Positions 8,425 to 16,956 of a DNA stretch of 64,000 bases are shown one piece after another. Below the pieces are notes generated by a model, which worked only from the letters and a program-made list of their open reading frames with translations, was not told the DNA's origin and ran no database searches. The number at the start of each line of letters is the position of its first letter. Position 1 is the stretch's first letter. The position numbers were made by a program, and so were the translations under genes. Source of the stretch: Nibricoccus aquaticus (lineage in GTDB: Bacteria > Verrucomicrobiota > Verrucomicrobiia > Opitutales > Opitutaceae); contig NZ_CP023344.1 in NCBI RefSeq assembly GCF_002310495.1, positions 3,923,501 to 3,987,500 on the forward strand. The letters are read 5' to 3'.

Positions 8425-11400
8425 GCCGTTTCAATTTATCCGCTCTGGCGGTCAAGGAGCGTGCCATCACGTTGTTTTTGCTGATCGCGATTGCGGGCGC
8501 GGGGTTGCTCGCATTCACGAGGCTCGGTCGCGCGGAAGACCCGACATTTGTCGTGAAGATCATGACGGTCACGGCGGTCTGGCCGGGCGCCACGGCGGGG
8601 GAAATGCAGAACCAAGTGGCGGACCGCCTGGAGAAGCGCCTCCAGGAACTCGAGCACTATGACCGTGCGGAGACGACGTCGCGGCCGGGACTGATGACGA
8701 TGAAGGTTTTTCTGAAGGACAACACGCCGCCGGCGGACGTGCCTGACGAGTTTTATCAGGTCCGCAAAAAGCTCTCCGACGAAGCGCGTTTTCTGCCGCG
8801 CGGCGTGCTCGGTCCGATCTTCGACGACGAGTACTCCGACGTGTATTTTTCGCTCTACGCGCTGAAGTCGGCGGATCTTCCGCATCGGGAATTGGTGCAA
8901 GAGGCGGAGCGGCTGCGCCAGCGTTTCACCCGCGTGCCGGGAGTTCAGAAAGTGAAACTGCTCGGCGAACAGGATCAGAAGATTTTCGTGGAAATCTCCT
9001 ATCAACGGCTCGCGACGCTGGGCGTGAGCGCGCAGGCGTTGTTCAGCGCCATCGCGCGGCACAACGACGTGACGCCGTCGGGCTTCGTCGAGGCGGCGGG
9101 CCCGCGGGTTTATCTGCGCGTGGACGGTGCGATCACGGACGTGGAGTCGGTACGCGCGATCCCGCTTCCGGTGCCTGGCGCGACGTTGACCGTCGGCGAC
9201 GTGGCGGAGGTTCGCAAAGGCTACGAAGATCCGCCCAGCAATCTTATCCGCGAAGGCGGCGCGCCCGCGCTGGTTCTTGGTGTGGTCATGCACAAACGCT
9301 ACAACGGCCTCACCCTGGGCAAGGACCTCGCGGCTGAAGTGGAGCGGCTCCAGGCCGAGATGCCGGTAGGCATTTCGCTTGAGAAGATTTCCGACCAATC
9401 CGTGGTCATCAACGCGGCCATCAGCGAATTCATGGTGAAGTTTTTCACCGCGCTGGGGGTGGTGATTTTGGTGAGCCTGCTGGCCCTCGGATTTCGCGTG
9501 GGCATCGTCGTGGCGGCGGCCGTGCCGCTTACGCTCGGCGCGGTTTTCCTCATCATGCTCGTGACCGGGCGGGACTTTGACCGCATCACGTTGGGCGCGC
9601 TGATTCTGTCGCTCGGTCTGCTGGTCGATGACGCGATCATCGCGATCGAGACGATGGTCGTGAAAATGGAGGAAGGCTGGGACCGCATAAAAGCGGCGGG
9701 CTACGCGTGGACGTCCACGGCGGCGCCGATGCTGACCGGAACGCTCGTGACGGTGGTCGGGTTTCTACCGGTCGGCTTCGCGCGCTCAACCGCCGGCGAA
9801 TACGCGGGAAACATTTTCTGGATCGTCGCCTTTTCGCTGCTCGTTTCGTGGTTCGTGGCGGTGATTTTCACGCCGTACATGGGAGTGAAACTGCTGCCGG
9901 ACATTCCGGTGAAAGCGGACGATCACCACTCGATCTACGGAACGAAAAACTACGAGCGATTCCGTCGGCTCATCCGGGCCTGCGTCGATCACAAGTGGCT
10001 GGCGATGGGCGTTACCGTGGCGCTCTTCGTTGCGTCGGTGTTGGGGATGTCGCTTGTGAAGAAACAATTTTTCCCCAACTCAGACCGCACCGAGCTGACG
10101 TTGGAAATTAACCTGCCGGCGGGGTCGGCTTTCGCGACGACGGAGCAAACGGTTCATCGCATCGAGCAAGCACTGGCCGAATTCCCGGAGGCTCAGCATG
10201 TCACCAGCTATGTGGGCCAAGGCGCTCCGCGGTTTTTCATGTCGCTGAATTCGGAGCTGCCGAATCCTTCCTTTGCTCAGATGGTCATCCAGACGGAGAA
10301 TCCCCGGCAGCGGGACATCTTGAAAACCAAGATCCGCGAGCTGGTGGCCGAGGGAAAATTCTCGGAGGCGCGCGTGCGTGTGACGCAGTTCGTATTCGGA
10401 CCGCCAGTGCCTTATCCCGTGCTCTTCCGTGTGACGGGCGGCGATCTGAATGAGCTGCGGAGGATCGCGGAGGAAGTCCGGCAGGTCATGGCGCAGAATC
10501 CGCGGCTTCGCGATGTGCATCTGGATTGGGGCGAGAAAACGCCGGTGCTGCATCTGGCCTTCGACGAAGAGCGGCTGCACTTGCTCGGCCTGAATCCGCA
10601 GGATGTCGCGCTGCAGCTTCAGTCGGTGCTTCAAGGCGTGACCGTTTCCCAAGTGAGAAGCGGAGATCGCATCGTGAATGTCCAAGTGCGGAGCCCGAAG
10701 CTTGAGCGCGATGGACTGGGGGAGATTGGCGACGTCATCGTTCGAAACGAGCAAGGCCGGTCCCTGCCGCTTCGGCAGATCGCCCGACTGGAAACACGCA
10801 TGGAGGATGCCGTGCTGAAACGCTACAACCGCGAGCCCTACATCGCGGTGCAAGGCGACGTGATCGATGGCGTGCAACCTCCTGACGTGACGGCGGAGGT
10901 GTTGCCCCAGCTCGCGGCGATCAAGGCGCGACTGCCCGACGGCCACCGGATCGACACGGGCGGCTCGGTCGAGGAAAGCGCGAAAGCAAACGACGCTCTC
11001 GTGCTGCTGTTTCCCGTGATGATCATCTCGACGCTGGCGTTGATCATGTTTCAGGTGCGTTCGTTCTCCGCCACATTCATGGTTTTCGCCACAGGGCCGC
11101 TGGGGTTGGTCGGTGCAGTTCCGACGTTGATCCTTTTCGGTCAGCCGTTCGGCTTCAACGCGATCCTCGGGCTGATCGGCCTGTCGGGAATTTTGATTCG
11201 AAATACTCTGATCCTCGTCGATCAGATCCAGCACGATAAGGCGGCGGGGATGTCGGATTACGAAGCCATCGTGGAATCCACGGTGCGTCGCGCGCGTCCG
11301 GTCGTGTTGACGGCGGTGGCGGCGATGCTGGCGTTCATTCCGCTGACGCATTCGTCGTTCTGGGGATCGCTCGCCTATGTGCTGATCGGCGGCGTCGGCG

Positions 11401-11504
11401 CGGGGACGGTGCTCACGCTGCTGTTCCTGCCTGCGCTCTATGCGATCTGGTTCAAGGTGAAGCAGCCCAGACGAAGCAACCATCACGCGGTCAGTGCGGT
11501 CTGA
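8421..11504 (+). CDS. RND multidrug efflux permease (AcrB/HAE1 type)
   Basis: 1027 residues, the usual RND length. A first TM helix near the N-terminus is followed by a large periplasmic loop opening with PTFVVKIMTVTAVWPGATA. TM4 carries LGLLVDDAIIAIE with the paired aspartates used in proton relay. A second periplasmic loop and a second TM bundle (near IMFQVRSFSATFMVF) complete the duplicated fold. It is the proton-driven inner-membrane pump. It is the last gene of the marR operon and converges on the allophanate hydrolase gene 28 bp away. Confidence 0.95.
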   Translation: MSRFNLSALAVKERAITLFLLIAIAGAGLLAFTRLGRAEDPTFVVKIMTVTAVWPGATAGEMQNQVADRLEKRLQELEHYDRAETTSRPGLMTMKVFLKDNTPPADVPDEFYQVRKKLSDEARFLPRGVLGPIFDDEYSDVYFSLYALKSADLPHRELVQEAERLRQRFTRVPGVQKVKLLGEQDQKIFVEISYQRLATLGVSAQALFSAIARHNDVTPSGFVEAAGPRVYLRVDGAITDVESVRAIPLPVPGATLTVGDVAEVRKGYEDPPSNLIREGGAPALVLGVVMHKRYNGLTLGKDLAAEVERLQAEMPVGISLEKISDQSVVINAAISEFMVKFFTALGVVILVSLLALGFRVGIVVAAAVPLTLGAVFLIMLVTGRDFDRITLGALILSLGLLVDDAIIAIETMVVKMEEGWDRIKAAGYAWTSTAAPMLTGTLVTVVGFLPVGFARSTAGEYAGNIFWIVAFSLLVSWFVAVIFTPYMGVKLLPDIPVKADDHHSIYGTKNYERFRRLIRACVDHKWLAMGVTVALFVASVLGMSLVKKQFFPNSDRTELTLEINLPAGSAFATTEQTVHRIEQALAEFPEAQHVTSYVGQGAPRFFMSLNSELPNPSFAQMVIQTENPRQRDILKTKIRELVAEGKFSEARVRVTQFVFGPPVPYPVLFRVTGGDLNELRRIAEEVRQVMAQNPRLRDVHLDWGEKTPVLHLAFDEERLHLLGLNPQDVALQLQSVLQGVTVSQVRSGDRIVNVQVRSPKLERDGLGEIGDVIVRNEQGRSLPLRQIARLETRMEDAVLKRYNREPYIAVQGDVIDGVQPPDVTAEVLPQLAAIKARLPDGHRIDTGGSVEESAKANDALVLLFPVMIISTLALIMFQVRSFSATFMVFATGPLGLVGAVPTLILFGQPFGFNAILGLIGLSGILIRNTLILVDQIQHDKAAGMSDYEAIVESTVRRARPVVLTAVAAMLAFIPLTHSSFWGSLAYVLIGGVGAGTVLTLLFLPALYAIWFKVKQPRRSNHHAVSAV

Positions 11505-11532
11505 CTGCGGTGTCGGAGCTGATGCACCTCGA

Positions 11533-13305
11533 TCAAGACGGATTTTTGAGGAAGGCGCGCCAGCCGCCCAAGCTGGTGATGTCGCGGGCGGCGGTGAGGG
11601 CGGCGGCTTCGCAGAGGAAGCTTTGGACGGACTCGCCGTCGGCGAGGGTGATGGTGCCGATGCCGAGCGGTGCCGGGATGGCGGATACGAAGTGGCCGTA
11701 GGCGGAGACGGGGAGTTCCCAGACTTCGACCTCGATGGCGGCGCCGCCGTCGGTGACGCGGATAAGGCCGGGTTTGGGCGGAGTCGTGCCGGGGAGGGCG
11801 AAGAGTTTGTAGGCGGGCGCGGTGGTCGTGGCGCGGACGAGGCGGGCGCCGAGGCGGGCTAGCTGGCCGTTGAGCGGGAGTCCGCTGAGGTGGGCGCCGC
11901 AGACGGCGAGTTTTACGGACGGGCCAGAGGGAGCGACGGAGCGGATGGGCGGTTGTTCGCCGAGGAATTTAGCGCCGAGGCGGAGGAGGCGGTCGTCGTG
12001 GAAGGCGGGAGCGACCAGTGTGACGCCCCACGGCAGGCCGCTCGGGAGGAAACCGGCGGGGACGGCGACGGCGCAGAGGTCGAACAGGTTCATGTAGTTC
12101 GTGTAGTAGCCGAGGTTGCTGTTGAGCTGGATCGGGTCGGCTTCGACTTCGGCGACCTTGTAGATGGTGCCGGCGGTGGGTGTGAGGAGGACGTCGATGT
12201 TGGCCCAGACGGATTCGGCGCGGCGGCGGAGGGCGGCGAGTTTGTAGATGGATTCGAAGGCGCTGACGGCGGTCTGGGTGCGGGCGCCCTCGATGATCTT
12301 GCGCGTGACGGGGTGGAGGGCGTCGGGGGATTTTTCGATGAAGTCGCGGATGGCGGCGAAGCGCTCGGCGACCCACGGGCCTTCGTAGAGGAGCCGGGCG
12401 GCGTCGATGAAGGGCGTGTAGTCGATCTCGACGATGGTCGCGCCGAGGTGACGCCAGCGTTCGATGACGTTGGCGAAGAGTTTCTCGGCGTCGGTGTTGC
12501 CAAAGAATTTGAGCTGATCGGCGCGAGGGACGCCGATGCGGGGCGGCCAGGTTTCGTCGGAGACGGGCGGGGTGGCGGGGCGGCTGTAGGGATCTTCGGG
12601 GTCGAAGGCGGCGGCGACGGAGAGGACTTCGGCGGCGTCGGCGATGGTGCGCGTGAAGATGGAGATGCAGTCGAGCGTGCGGCAGGCGGGGACAAGGCCG
12701 CGGGTGCTGAGGAGGCCGCGAGTGGGCTTGAGGCCGACGAGGTTATTGAAGGAAGCGGGGATGCGGCCGGAGCCGGCGGTGTCGGTGCCCAAAGAAAAAC
12801 TACAGAGTCCGGCGGCGACGGCGGTGGCGGAGCCGGAGCTGGAGCCGCCGGGGAGGTAGGCGGCGTTGAAGGCGTTGCGCGGCGTGCCGTAGGGCGAGCG
12901 GACGCCGACGAGGCCGGTGGCGAATTGATCGAGATTGGTTTTGCCGAGGGGAATGGCTCCGGCTGCGATGAGGCGGTCGACGACGGGGGAAGAGGCGGCG
13001 GGTGTGTAGGCGTAGGCGGGGCAGGCGGAGGTCGTGGGGACGCCGGCGAGGTCTATGTTGTCTTTGATCGCGAAGGGCGCGGCGAAGAGCGGGCGTTGCG
13101 CGGAGGGGCCGGAGGCTTCGAGGGCGGCGGCGGATTGTTGCCAGGCGGATTTGGGGAGGCGGTGAATCCAGAGCGCGGGATCGGCCCAGGCTTGTTCGCG
13201 GTGCCAGATCTCTTCGATGAGCGCGGTGGGGGTGAGGCCCTGGGCGAGGGCTGTGCGGAGGGACGCGAGATCGAGGGCGACGTTGTGCGTGGGCGAGGGT
13301 TTCAC
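11533..13305 (-). CDS. atzF: Allophanate hydrolase
   Basis: 590 residues with the two-domain architecture of allophanate hydrolase. The amidase-signature domain covers about 1-450, with the Lys of FAIKDNID, the Ser-rich GGSSSGSATAV segment and the nucleophile region GTDTAGSGRIP. The C-terminal domain starts around LAVCGAHLSGLPLNGQL. The enzyme converts allophanate to ammonia and CO2, the last step of urea-carboxylase or guanidine-carboxylase pathways. It lies about 3.6 kb downstream of the carboxylase gene on the same strand, separated by carbohydrate-related genes, so it probably has its own promoter. Confidence 0.93.
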   Translation of the reverse strand: MKPSPTHNVALDLASLRTALAQGLTPTALIEEIWHREQAWADPALWIHRLPKSAWQQSAAALEASGPSAQRPLFAAPFAIKDNIDLAGVPTTSACPAYAYTPAASSPVVDRLIAAGAIPLGKTNLDQFATGLVGVRSPYGTPRNAFNAAYLPGGSSSGSATAVAAGLCSFSLGTDTAGSGRIPASFNNLVGLKPTRGLLSTRGLVPACRTLDCISIFTRTIADAAEVLSVAAAFDPEDPYSRPATPPVSDETWPPRIGVPRADQLKFFGNTDAEKLFANVIERWRHLGATIVEIDYTPFIDAARLLYEGPWVAERFAAIRDFIEKSPDALHPVTRKIIEGARTQTAVSAFESIYKLAALRRRAESVWANIDVLLTPTAGTIYKVAEVEADPIQLNSNLGYYTNYMNLFDLCAVAVPAGFLPSGLPWGVTLVAPAFHDDRLLRLGAKFLGEQPPIRSVAPSGPSVKLAVCGAHLSGLPLNGQLARLGARLVRATTTAPAYKLFALPGTTPPKPGLIRVTDGGAAIEVEVWELPVSAYGHFVSAIPAPLGIGTITLADGESVQSFLCEAAALTAARDITSLGGWRAFLKNPS

Positions 13306-13347
13306 ACCGGGAGCTAAGCGTGTTGTGTGCCGGAGGGGAATCGGAGT

Positions 13348-13376
13348 TTGGACAGGATTTACGGGATTAAGAGGAT
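13348..13376. repeat. Dispersed repeat, GACAGGATTTAYGG type, copy 1
   Basis: It runs from TTGGACAGGATTT to ATTAAGAGGAT. A near-identical segment lies at 28003-28031, and the tail GGATTAAGAGGA recurs at 22160-22171. It is noncoding and located between atzF and the beta-propeller gene. Confidence 0.6.
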
Positions 13377-13412
13377 GGGCGGCGGGAGGAGTGGACGAGG
13401 GACGGGACGGGG

Positions 13413-13440
13413 AACGCTCAACGTTTAACGCTTAGTGCTC
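13413..13440. repeat. Heptanucleotide repeat, AACGCTC type (4 units)
   Basis: Four 7-nt units lie in tandem: AACGCTC, AACGTTT, AACGCTT, AGTGCTC. The same unit family forms five copies at 30434-30468. It lies in the gap between atzF and the beta-propeller gene. Confidence 0.65.
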
Positions 13441-13449
13441 AATTCGGAT

Positions 13450-13476
13450 GCGGACGAGACCGAGGTCGTCCGCTCC
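13450..13476. repeat. Palindromic dispersed repeat, copy 2
   Basis: Arms GCGGACGA and TCGTCCGC form an 8-bp stem. The element matches 51-76 in its left arm and in the central GAGGTCGT. It lies just downstream of the beta-propeller gene's stop codon and could form a weak hairpin in that transcript. Confidence 0.45.
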
Positions 13477-13512
13477 AAGGGGAGCGGCGGAGGCGTCGCG
13501 CGAGCGCGAGCC

Positions 13513-14871
13513 CTACGGGGTCCAGGTGAGGACGGAGATTTTTTCGGGCGGGGTTGGGGCGGCGGTGTGGTCGTTGCCGTCGCGTTGCTCGGCGCGTTGG
13601 ACGAGTATGTGGAATTGCTGGAATTTTTCCCACGCGACGGGATCGAAGGAGGGTTCCCATGCGCCGACGGAATCGGGGGTGAGTTCGGTTTCGCGCCAGA
13701 CGGAGTCGGGGATGGATTCGCGGGTGGCGATGATGATGCGGCCGGAGCGGGAGTCGTCGCGGTAGACGAGGTGGAGCGAGGAGGTTTTGGCGGAAGATGA
13801 AAACAGGAGGAGAGCGCGAGAGATGGGCGGGCGTTTGGTGCCGGTGCCGGCGAGGGAGAATTTATCGGTGCGAGCGGGGCCGGGAATTTGCTGCCAGGTT
13901 TTGCCGTCGTGGTGGATGATTTGGAATTGCGGGGCGGCGTCGGGCTTGGGCGACCAGTAGCTGACGATGGCGGGGTTGCTGGCGGAGTCGGTCGTGATGA
14001 ACGGCGGGTTCATGAGGTTGGAGTTTTGCGGGATCAGCGCGGCGTACTCGGCTGAGGCGGCGGTGATGGGCAACGCGTAAGACGTGGAGTCGCTCTTGGT
14101 CCAGGAGAGGCCGCCGTCGGTCGAGCGGGCGTAGGCGAGGTCGTGATTGCTGGCGACGTCGGGGGATTCGCGCCAGTTCCAGGCGAGGTGGAGGGTGCCG
14201 CGCGCATCGACGGTCATGGCCCAATAGGGGCTGCGCTGGCCTTCGCCGCTGATGAGGTCGGGTTGAACGGTGCGCCAGGTCTGGGTAGCGGTGTCGTAGC
14301 GGTTGAGAACGAGAGAGCCCTGGCCGGAGCGGCCGTCGCGGTAGAGGAAGAGGAGATCGCCGGAGGGAAGGGGGAAGAATTGCGGGTAGGTGACGCGGGC
14401 TTCGCGCTGGCCGGTCATCGGGGATTTCGTGGCGAGTTCGAGCGAGCCGGGAGCGACGGATCGGGCGTAGTTGAGCGGGTTGCCATGGTGATCCCAGGAG
14501 ACGTGGAGGAAGCCGGCGCCGTCGATGGCGAGGCTGATGGAGTTGTGGGCGTCGGCGACGTTGCCGCGATGGGATGTGCGGTGAGTTTCCCAGGCGGAGG
14601 GCTGTGTATCTGAATTCAGGGCACGGCGGGCGAGGACCATGAAGCCATCGACGTCATAGAAGGCAGTGAACTGCTGGCCGTTGTGAGAGGCGATGGACTG
14701 GCGGATGTTGGCGACGACGTTGACGGAGCTACCGGCAAAGGCGTTGCCGGCGATGGGGGAGCGCTGGAGTGTTCCAGCGGCTATGGCCGAACCGGGCGCG
14801 AGAGCTATCAGTGGCAGGAGCGAGAGGCCAGCCAGGAGAAGGCCGGTGTGAAAGCGATGCACTGTGCGCAT
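13513..14871 (-). CDS. Exported BNR-4-type beta-propeller protein
   Basis: 452 residues with a signal peptide (hydrophobic core to about residue 31, SAIAAG). The body carries BNR-like repeats, including HVSWDHHGNPLNYARS, HLAWNWRESPDV and LAYARSTDGGLSWTKS, and resembles BNR_4-domain proteins. Several polysaccharide lyases and exported glycan-processing proteins have this fold; a specific activity cannot be assigned. It sits between atzF and a GH43-like gene, suggesting a small carbohydrate-related insertion within the nitrogen cluster. Confidence 0.75.
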   Translation of the reverse strand: MRTVHRFHTGLLLAGLSLLPLIALAPGSAIAAGTLQRSPIAGNAFAGSSVNVVANIRQSIASHNGQQFTAFYDVDGFMVLARRALNSDTQPSAWETHRTSHRGNVADAHNSISLAIDGAGFLHVSWDHHGNPLNYARSVAPGSLELATKSPMTGQREARVTYPQFFPLPSGDLLFLYRDGRSGQGSLVLNRYDTATQTWRTVQPDLISGEGQRSPYWAMTVDARGTLHLAWNWRESPDVASNHDLAYARSTDGGLSWTKSDSTSYALPITAASAEYAALIPQNSNLMNPPFITTDSASNPAIVSYWSPKPDAAPQFQIIHHDGKTWQQIPGPARTDKFSLAGTGTKRPPISRALLLFSSSAKTSSLHLVYRDDSRSGRIIIATRESIPDSVWRETELTPDSVGAWEPSFDPVAWEKFQQFHILVQRAEQRDGNDHTAAPTPPEKISVLTWTP

Positions 14872-15065
14872 GGGGGAGTCACATGTTGTAGTCTTCAGAG
14901 GAATGAGCCGAGGTTGTTTTAGAGAAACTCTGATCGGGACGTCTTCGGAGTCTTTGATGCGTTGAGACTTTTTGTGACACCTCCGTGACAGCCTCCCGAT
15001 GGGGTTTCTGGCAGGATGGAAATGTGAACATCATCTCTCCACTCCCCTCCACCCTGCTTGCGAAT

Positions 15066-15650
15066 ATGTCCTTCGAAACGCCCGCTCTCCTCGCCCGGCT
15101 TTGGTCCCGACTGGTTCTCGCAGCGGTCTTTGTTTTATGCGGCTTGGTCAGTTCGTTCGCCGCTGAGCCCAATCTTCGCTTGGAAGCAAAACTCAAGGAC
15201 TGGACTCAACTAGCGCAAACGTGGGCGTCTTCGCCTGAGGTTTTGACCGCGGTTCGGGCTCAGAACAAAGGGCTGTCTCCATTGCTTCAGGGTCTTTCAC
15301 GTGAGAAGTGGGCCGCTCTTGAGGGCAGTAGTGACGTGTTGCGCACACTCCGGGCAAATGATGCGGCGAAGTTCATGCGAAGGGAGAAAAGTATTTTTAT
15401 CTCTGAAGCATTTGTGAACGACGCCGCTGGCAACAAGGTGGCGATGCTCGAGAAGACGACAAATTGGAACCATCATGGTGCGGCGAAGCACGATGAACCG
15501 ATGGCCGGAAAGATTTACTGCGGTGCCATCGTTTATGACGAGTCGAGTGCCGCCAAAGTGGTCCAGATCGCAGTACCTGTGCTCGATGACGGTGTGCCGA
15601 TCGGTTCGCTCGTGCTGGGGATCAATGTGTACGAGCTGGCGAAACAGTGA
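15066..15650 (+). CDS. Exported protein of unknown function, PDC/Cache-sensor-like
   Basis: About 194 residues from ATG 15066. A strong hydrophobic N-terminal segment (LVLAAVFVLCGLVSS) is a signal peptide or anchor. The rest resembles a single periplasmic Cache/PDC sensor: an N-terminal helix, then IFISEAFVNDAAGNKVAML, TTNWNHHGAAKHDEPM and a closing strand GVPIGSLVLGINVYEL. No signalling domain is attached, so it may be a solo ligand-binding protein. GTG 15024, with AGGA 7 nt upstream, is an alternative start. It is the only plus-strand gene in this stretch and has visibly lower GC than its neighbours. Confidence 0.6.
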   Translation: MSFETPALLARLWSRLVLAAVFVLCGLVSSFAAEPNLRLEAKLKDWTQLAQTWASSPEVLTAVRAQNKGLSPLLQGLSREKWAALEGSSDVLRTLRANDAAKFMRREKSIFISEAFVNDAAGNKVAMLEKTTNWNHHGAAKHDEPMAGKIYCGAIVYDESSAAKVVQIAVPVLDDGVPIGSLVLGINVYELAKQ

Positions 15651-15685
15651 ACTGTGCACTGTGCCCGGAGGTCATCGCAAAGGAT

Positions 15686-16879
15686 TCAGTGCTTTTCTGT
15701 TTTTGCGTCGGTCGCATTTGCTTCGCGCGTACGTAAGTCTTGGGACGCTGCGAGGGCGATGACGCGGCCTTGTTCGCCGACGGCGCAGTAGAAGTGATAG
15801 ACGACGCCGTCGTGTTTCATGATCCAGGGCTTGTGCGCGAAGTCTTTGTCGTAGGGCTCGCTCGGCTCGATGAGGTGCGGGCCTTCCCATTTCGTCCAGT
15901 GGACGAGGTCGTAGGAGACGGCGAAGGTGTCGAAGGCTTTGGGCTTATAGAATGCGCCGAAATAGAACATGACCCAGGCGTCGCCGATCTTGGTGATTTG
16001 TGGATCGCCGCTGATGGCCCACGCGGAGGTGCCGATGTTGGCGACGACGGGACCGTGGCCGAAGCGGCGCCAGTTGCGGAGATCGTCGGAGATGGCGATG
16101 CCGATGGTCTCAATGCCGCGCAGGGGGGACTTGCCGTTGTAGAACATGACGAACGGCGCACCGAGGGTGCGCTGCTCGTCGCGGATGATGGCGCTCTTGT
16201 AGAGTGTGGTGTGTTCGAAGTCGCGTACGTCGGGCTGGTGCGGCGAGAGGACGGGATTTTCCGGGAGGCGTGACCATTCTTTGATCGCGGTCGGGTCGTC
16301 AGTGTTAGCGAGTCCGATGGCGAGCGGGTCGGGTTCGTAGCCTTGTTGAGCGCCGCCGATGTAGGAGAGCCAGTATTTGCCGTCGTGTTTGGCGAGCTCG
16401 TGTGAGCCGTCCCATTTCGTGTCGTAGAGCGCGAGACCGCCGTCGCCCTGCCAGGCGTCCCAGCCCTGTTTGGAGAAGGGCAGGATTTTTCCAAGGCGCG
16501 TCCAATGCAGCAGGTCGTCGCTGACGGCGAGGTGGGTTTCGTAGCCGACTTTATCTTTGTTCGCGACGAACATCATGTACCAGCGGCCGCCGTGGCGGAA
16601 GACGTTGGGGCAATCGATGAGTTCGCCGTCCTCGGGTTTGAGGATCACGCCGTATTTGAACGGAGTTTTCACCTCGTCGTAGATCTGCTGCATGACCGCG
16701 CTTTTCACGAGGCGCGGCTTGGCGGCGGGGAAGGGGATGACGGTGCGGGTGGCGGGGGCGGGTGCTGGCGATTCGGAAGAAGAGGAGGCGGTGGCCGTGG
16801 ATGCGCGGGCGAGCGGAAGAAGTGCGAGCGAGGCGGCGAGCAGAGCCAAGGGGCGGGCGGTGGAAAAACGTGAGCTCAT
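15686..16879 (-). CDS. Exported GH43-like five-bladed beta-propeller glycosidase
   Basis: 397 residues with a signal peptide (LALLAASLALLPLARA). The body contains propeller-type strands with acidic residues: LIDCPNVFRHGGRWYMMFV, DDLLHWTRLGKIL, MFYNGKSPLRGIETIGIA and SGDPQITKIGDAWVMFYFG. This pattern fits the GH43/GH117-like glycosidase superfamily, acting on plant or algal glycans outside the cytoplasm. The substrate is unknown. It lies 77 bp downstream of the carboxylase stop on the same strand, so read-through is possible. Confidence 0.7.
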   Translation of the reverse strand: MSSRFSTARPLALLAASLALLPLARASTATASSSSESPAPAPATRTVIPFPAAKPRLVKSAVMQQIYDEVKTPFKYGVILKPEDGELIDCPNVFRHGGRWYMMFVANKDKVGYETHLAVSDDLLHWTRLGKILPFSKQGWDAWQGDGGLALYDTKWDGSHELAKHDGKYWLSYIGGAQQGYEPDPLAIGLANTDDPTAIKEWSRLPENPVLSPHQPDVRDFEHTTLYKSAIIRDEQRTLGAPFVMFYNGKSPLRGIETIGIAISDDLRNWRRFGHGPVVANIGTSAWAISGDPQITKIGDAWVMFYFGAFYKPKAFDTFAVSYDLVHWTKWEGPHLIEPSEPYDKDFAHKPWIMKHDGVVYHFYCAVGEQGRVIALAASQDLRTREANATDAKTEKH

Positions 16880-16956
16880 GACGGGCGAAGTGTGCCCGGG
16901 ATTTCGTTACGCTCCGATGATGAGGGCGAGGGAAAAGGTGGCGACGGTTTGTCCGA

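Noticed and set aside
10080-11486. Long minus-strand frame opposite the RND permease
   Set aside because: It is His/Arg-rich with no domain; the RND permease is clear on the plus strand.
11505-11532. Bidirectional terminator between the RND permease and atzF
   Set aside because: The 28-bp convergent gap holds no convincing stem with a T-run.
13306-13347. A third copy of the GTGTTAC-N14-GTRTTAY motif upstream of allophanate hydrolase
   Set aside because: GTGTTGT occurs at 13319, but nothing similar lies 21 bp away.
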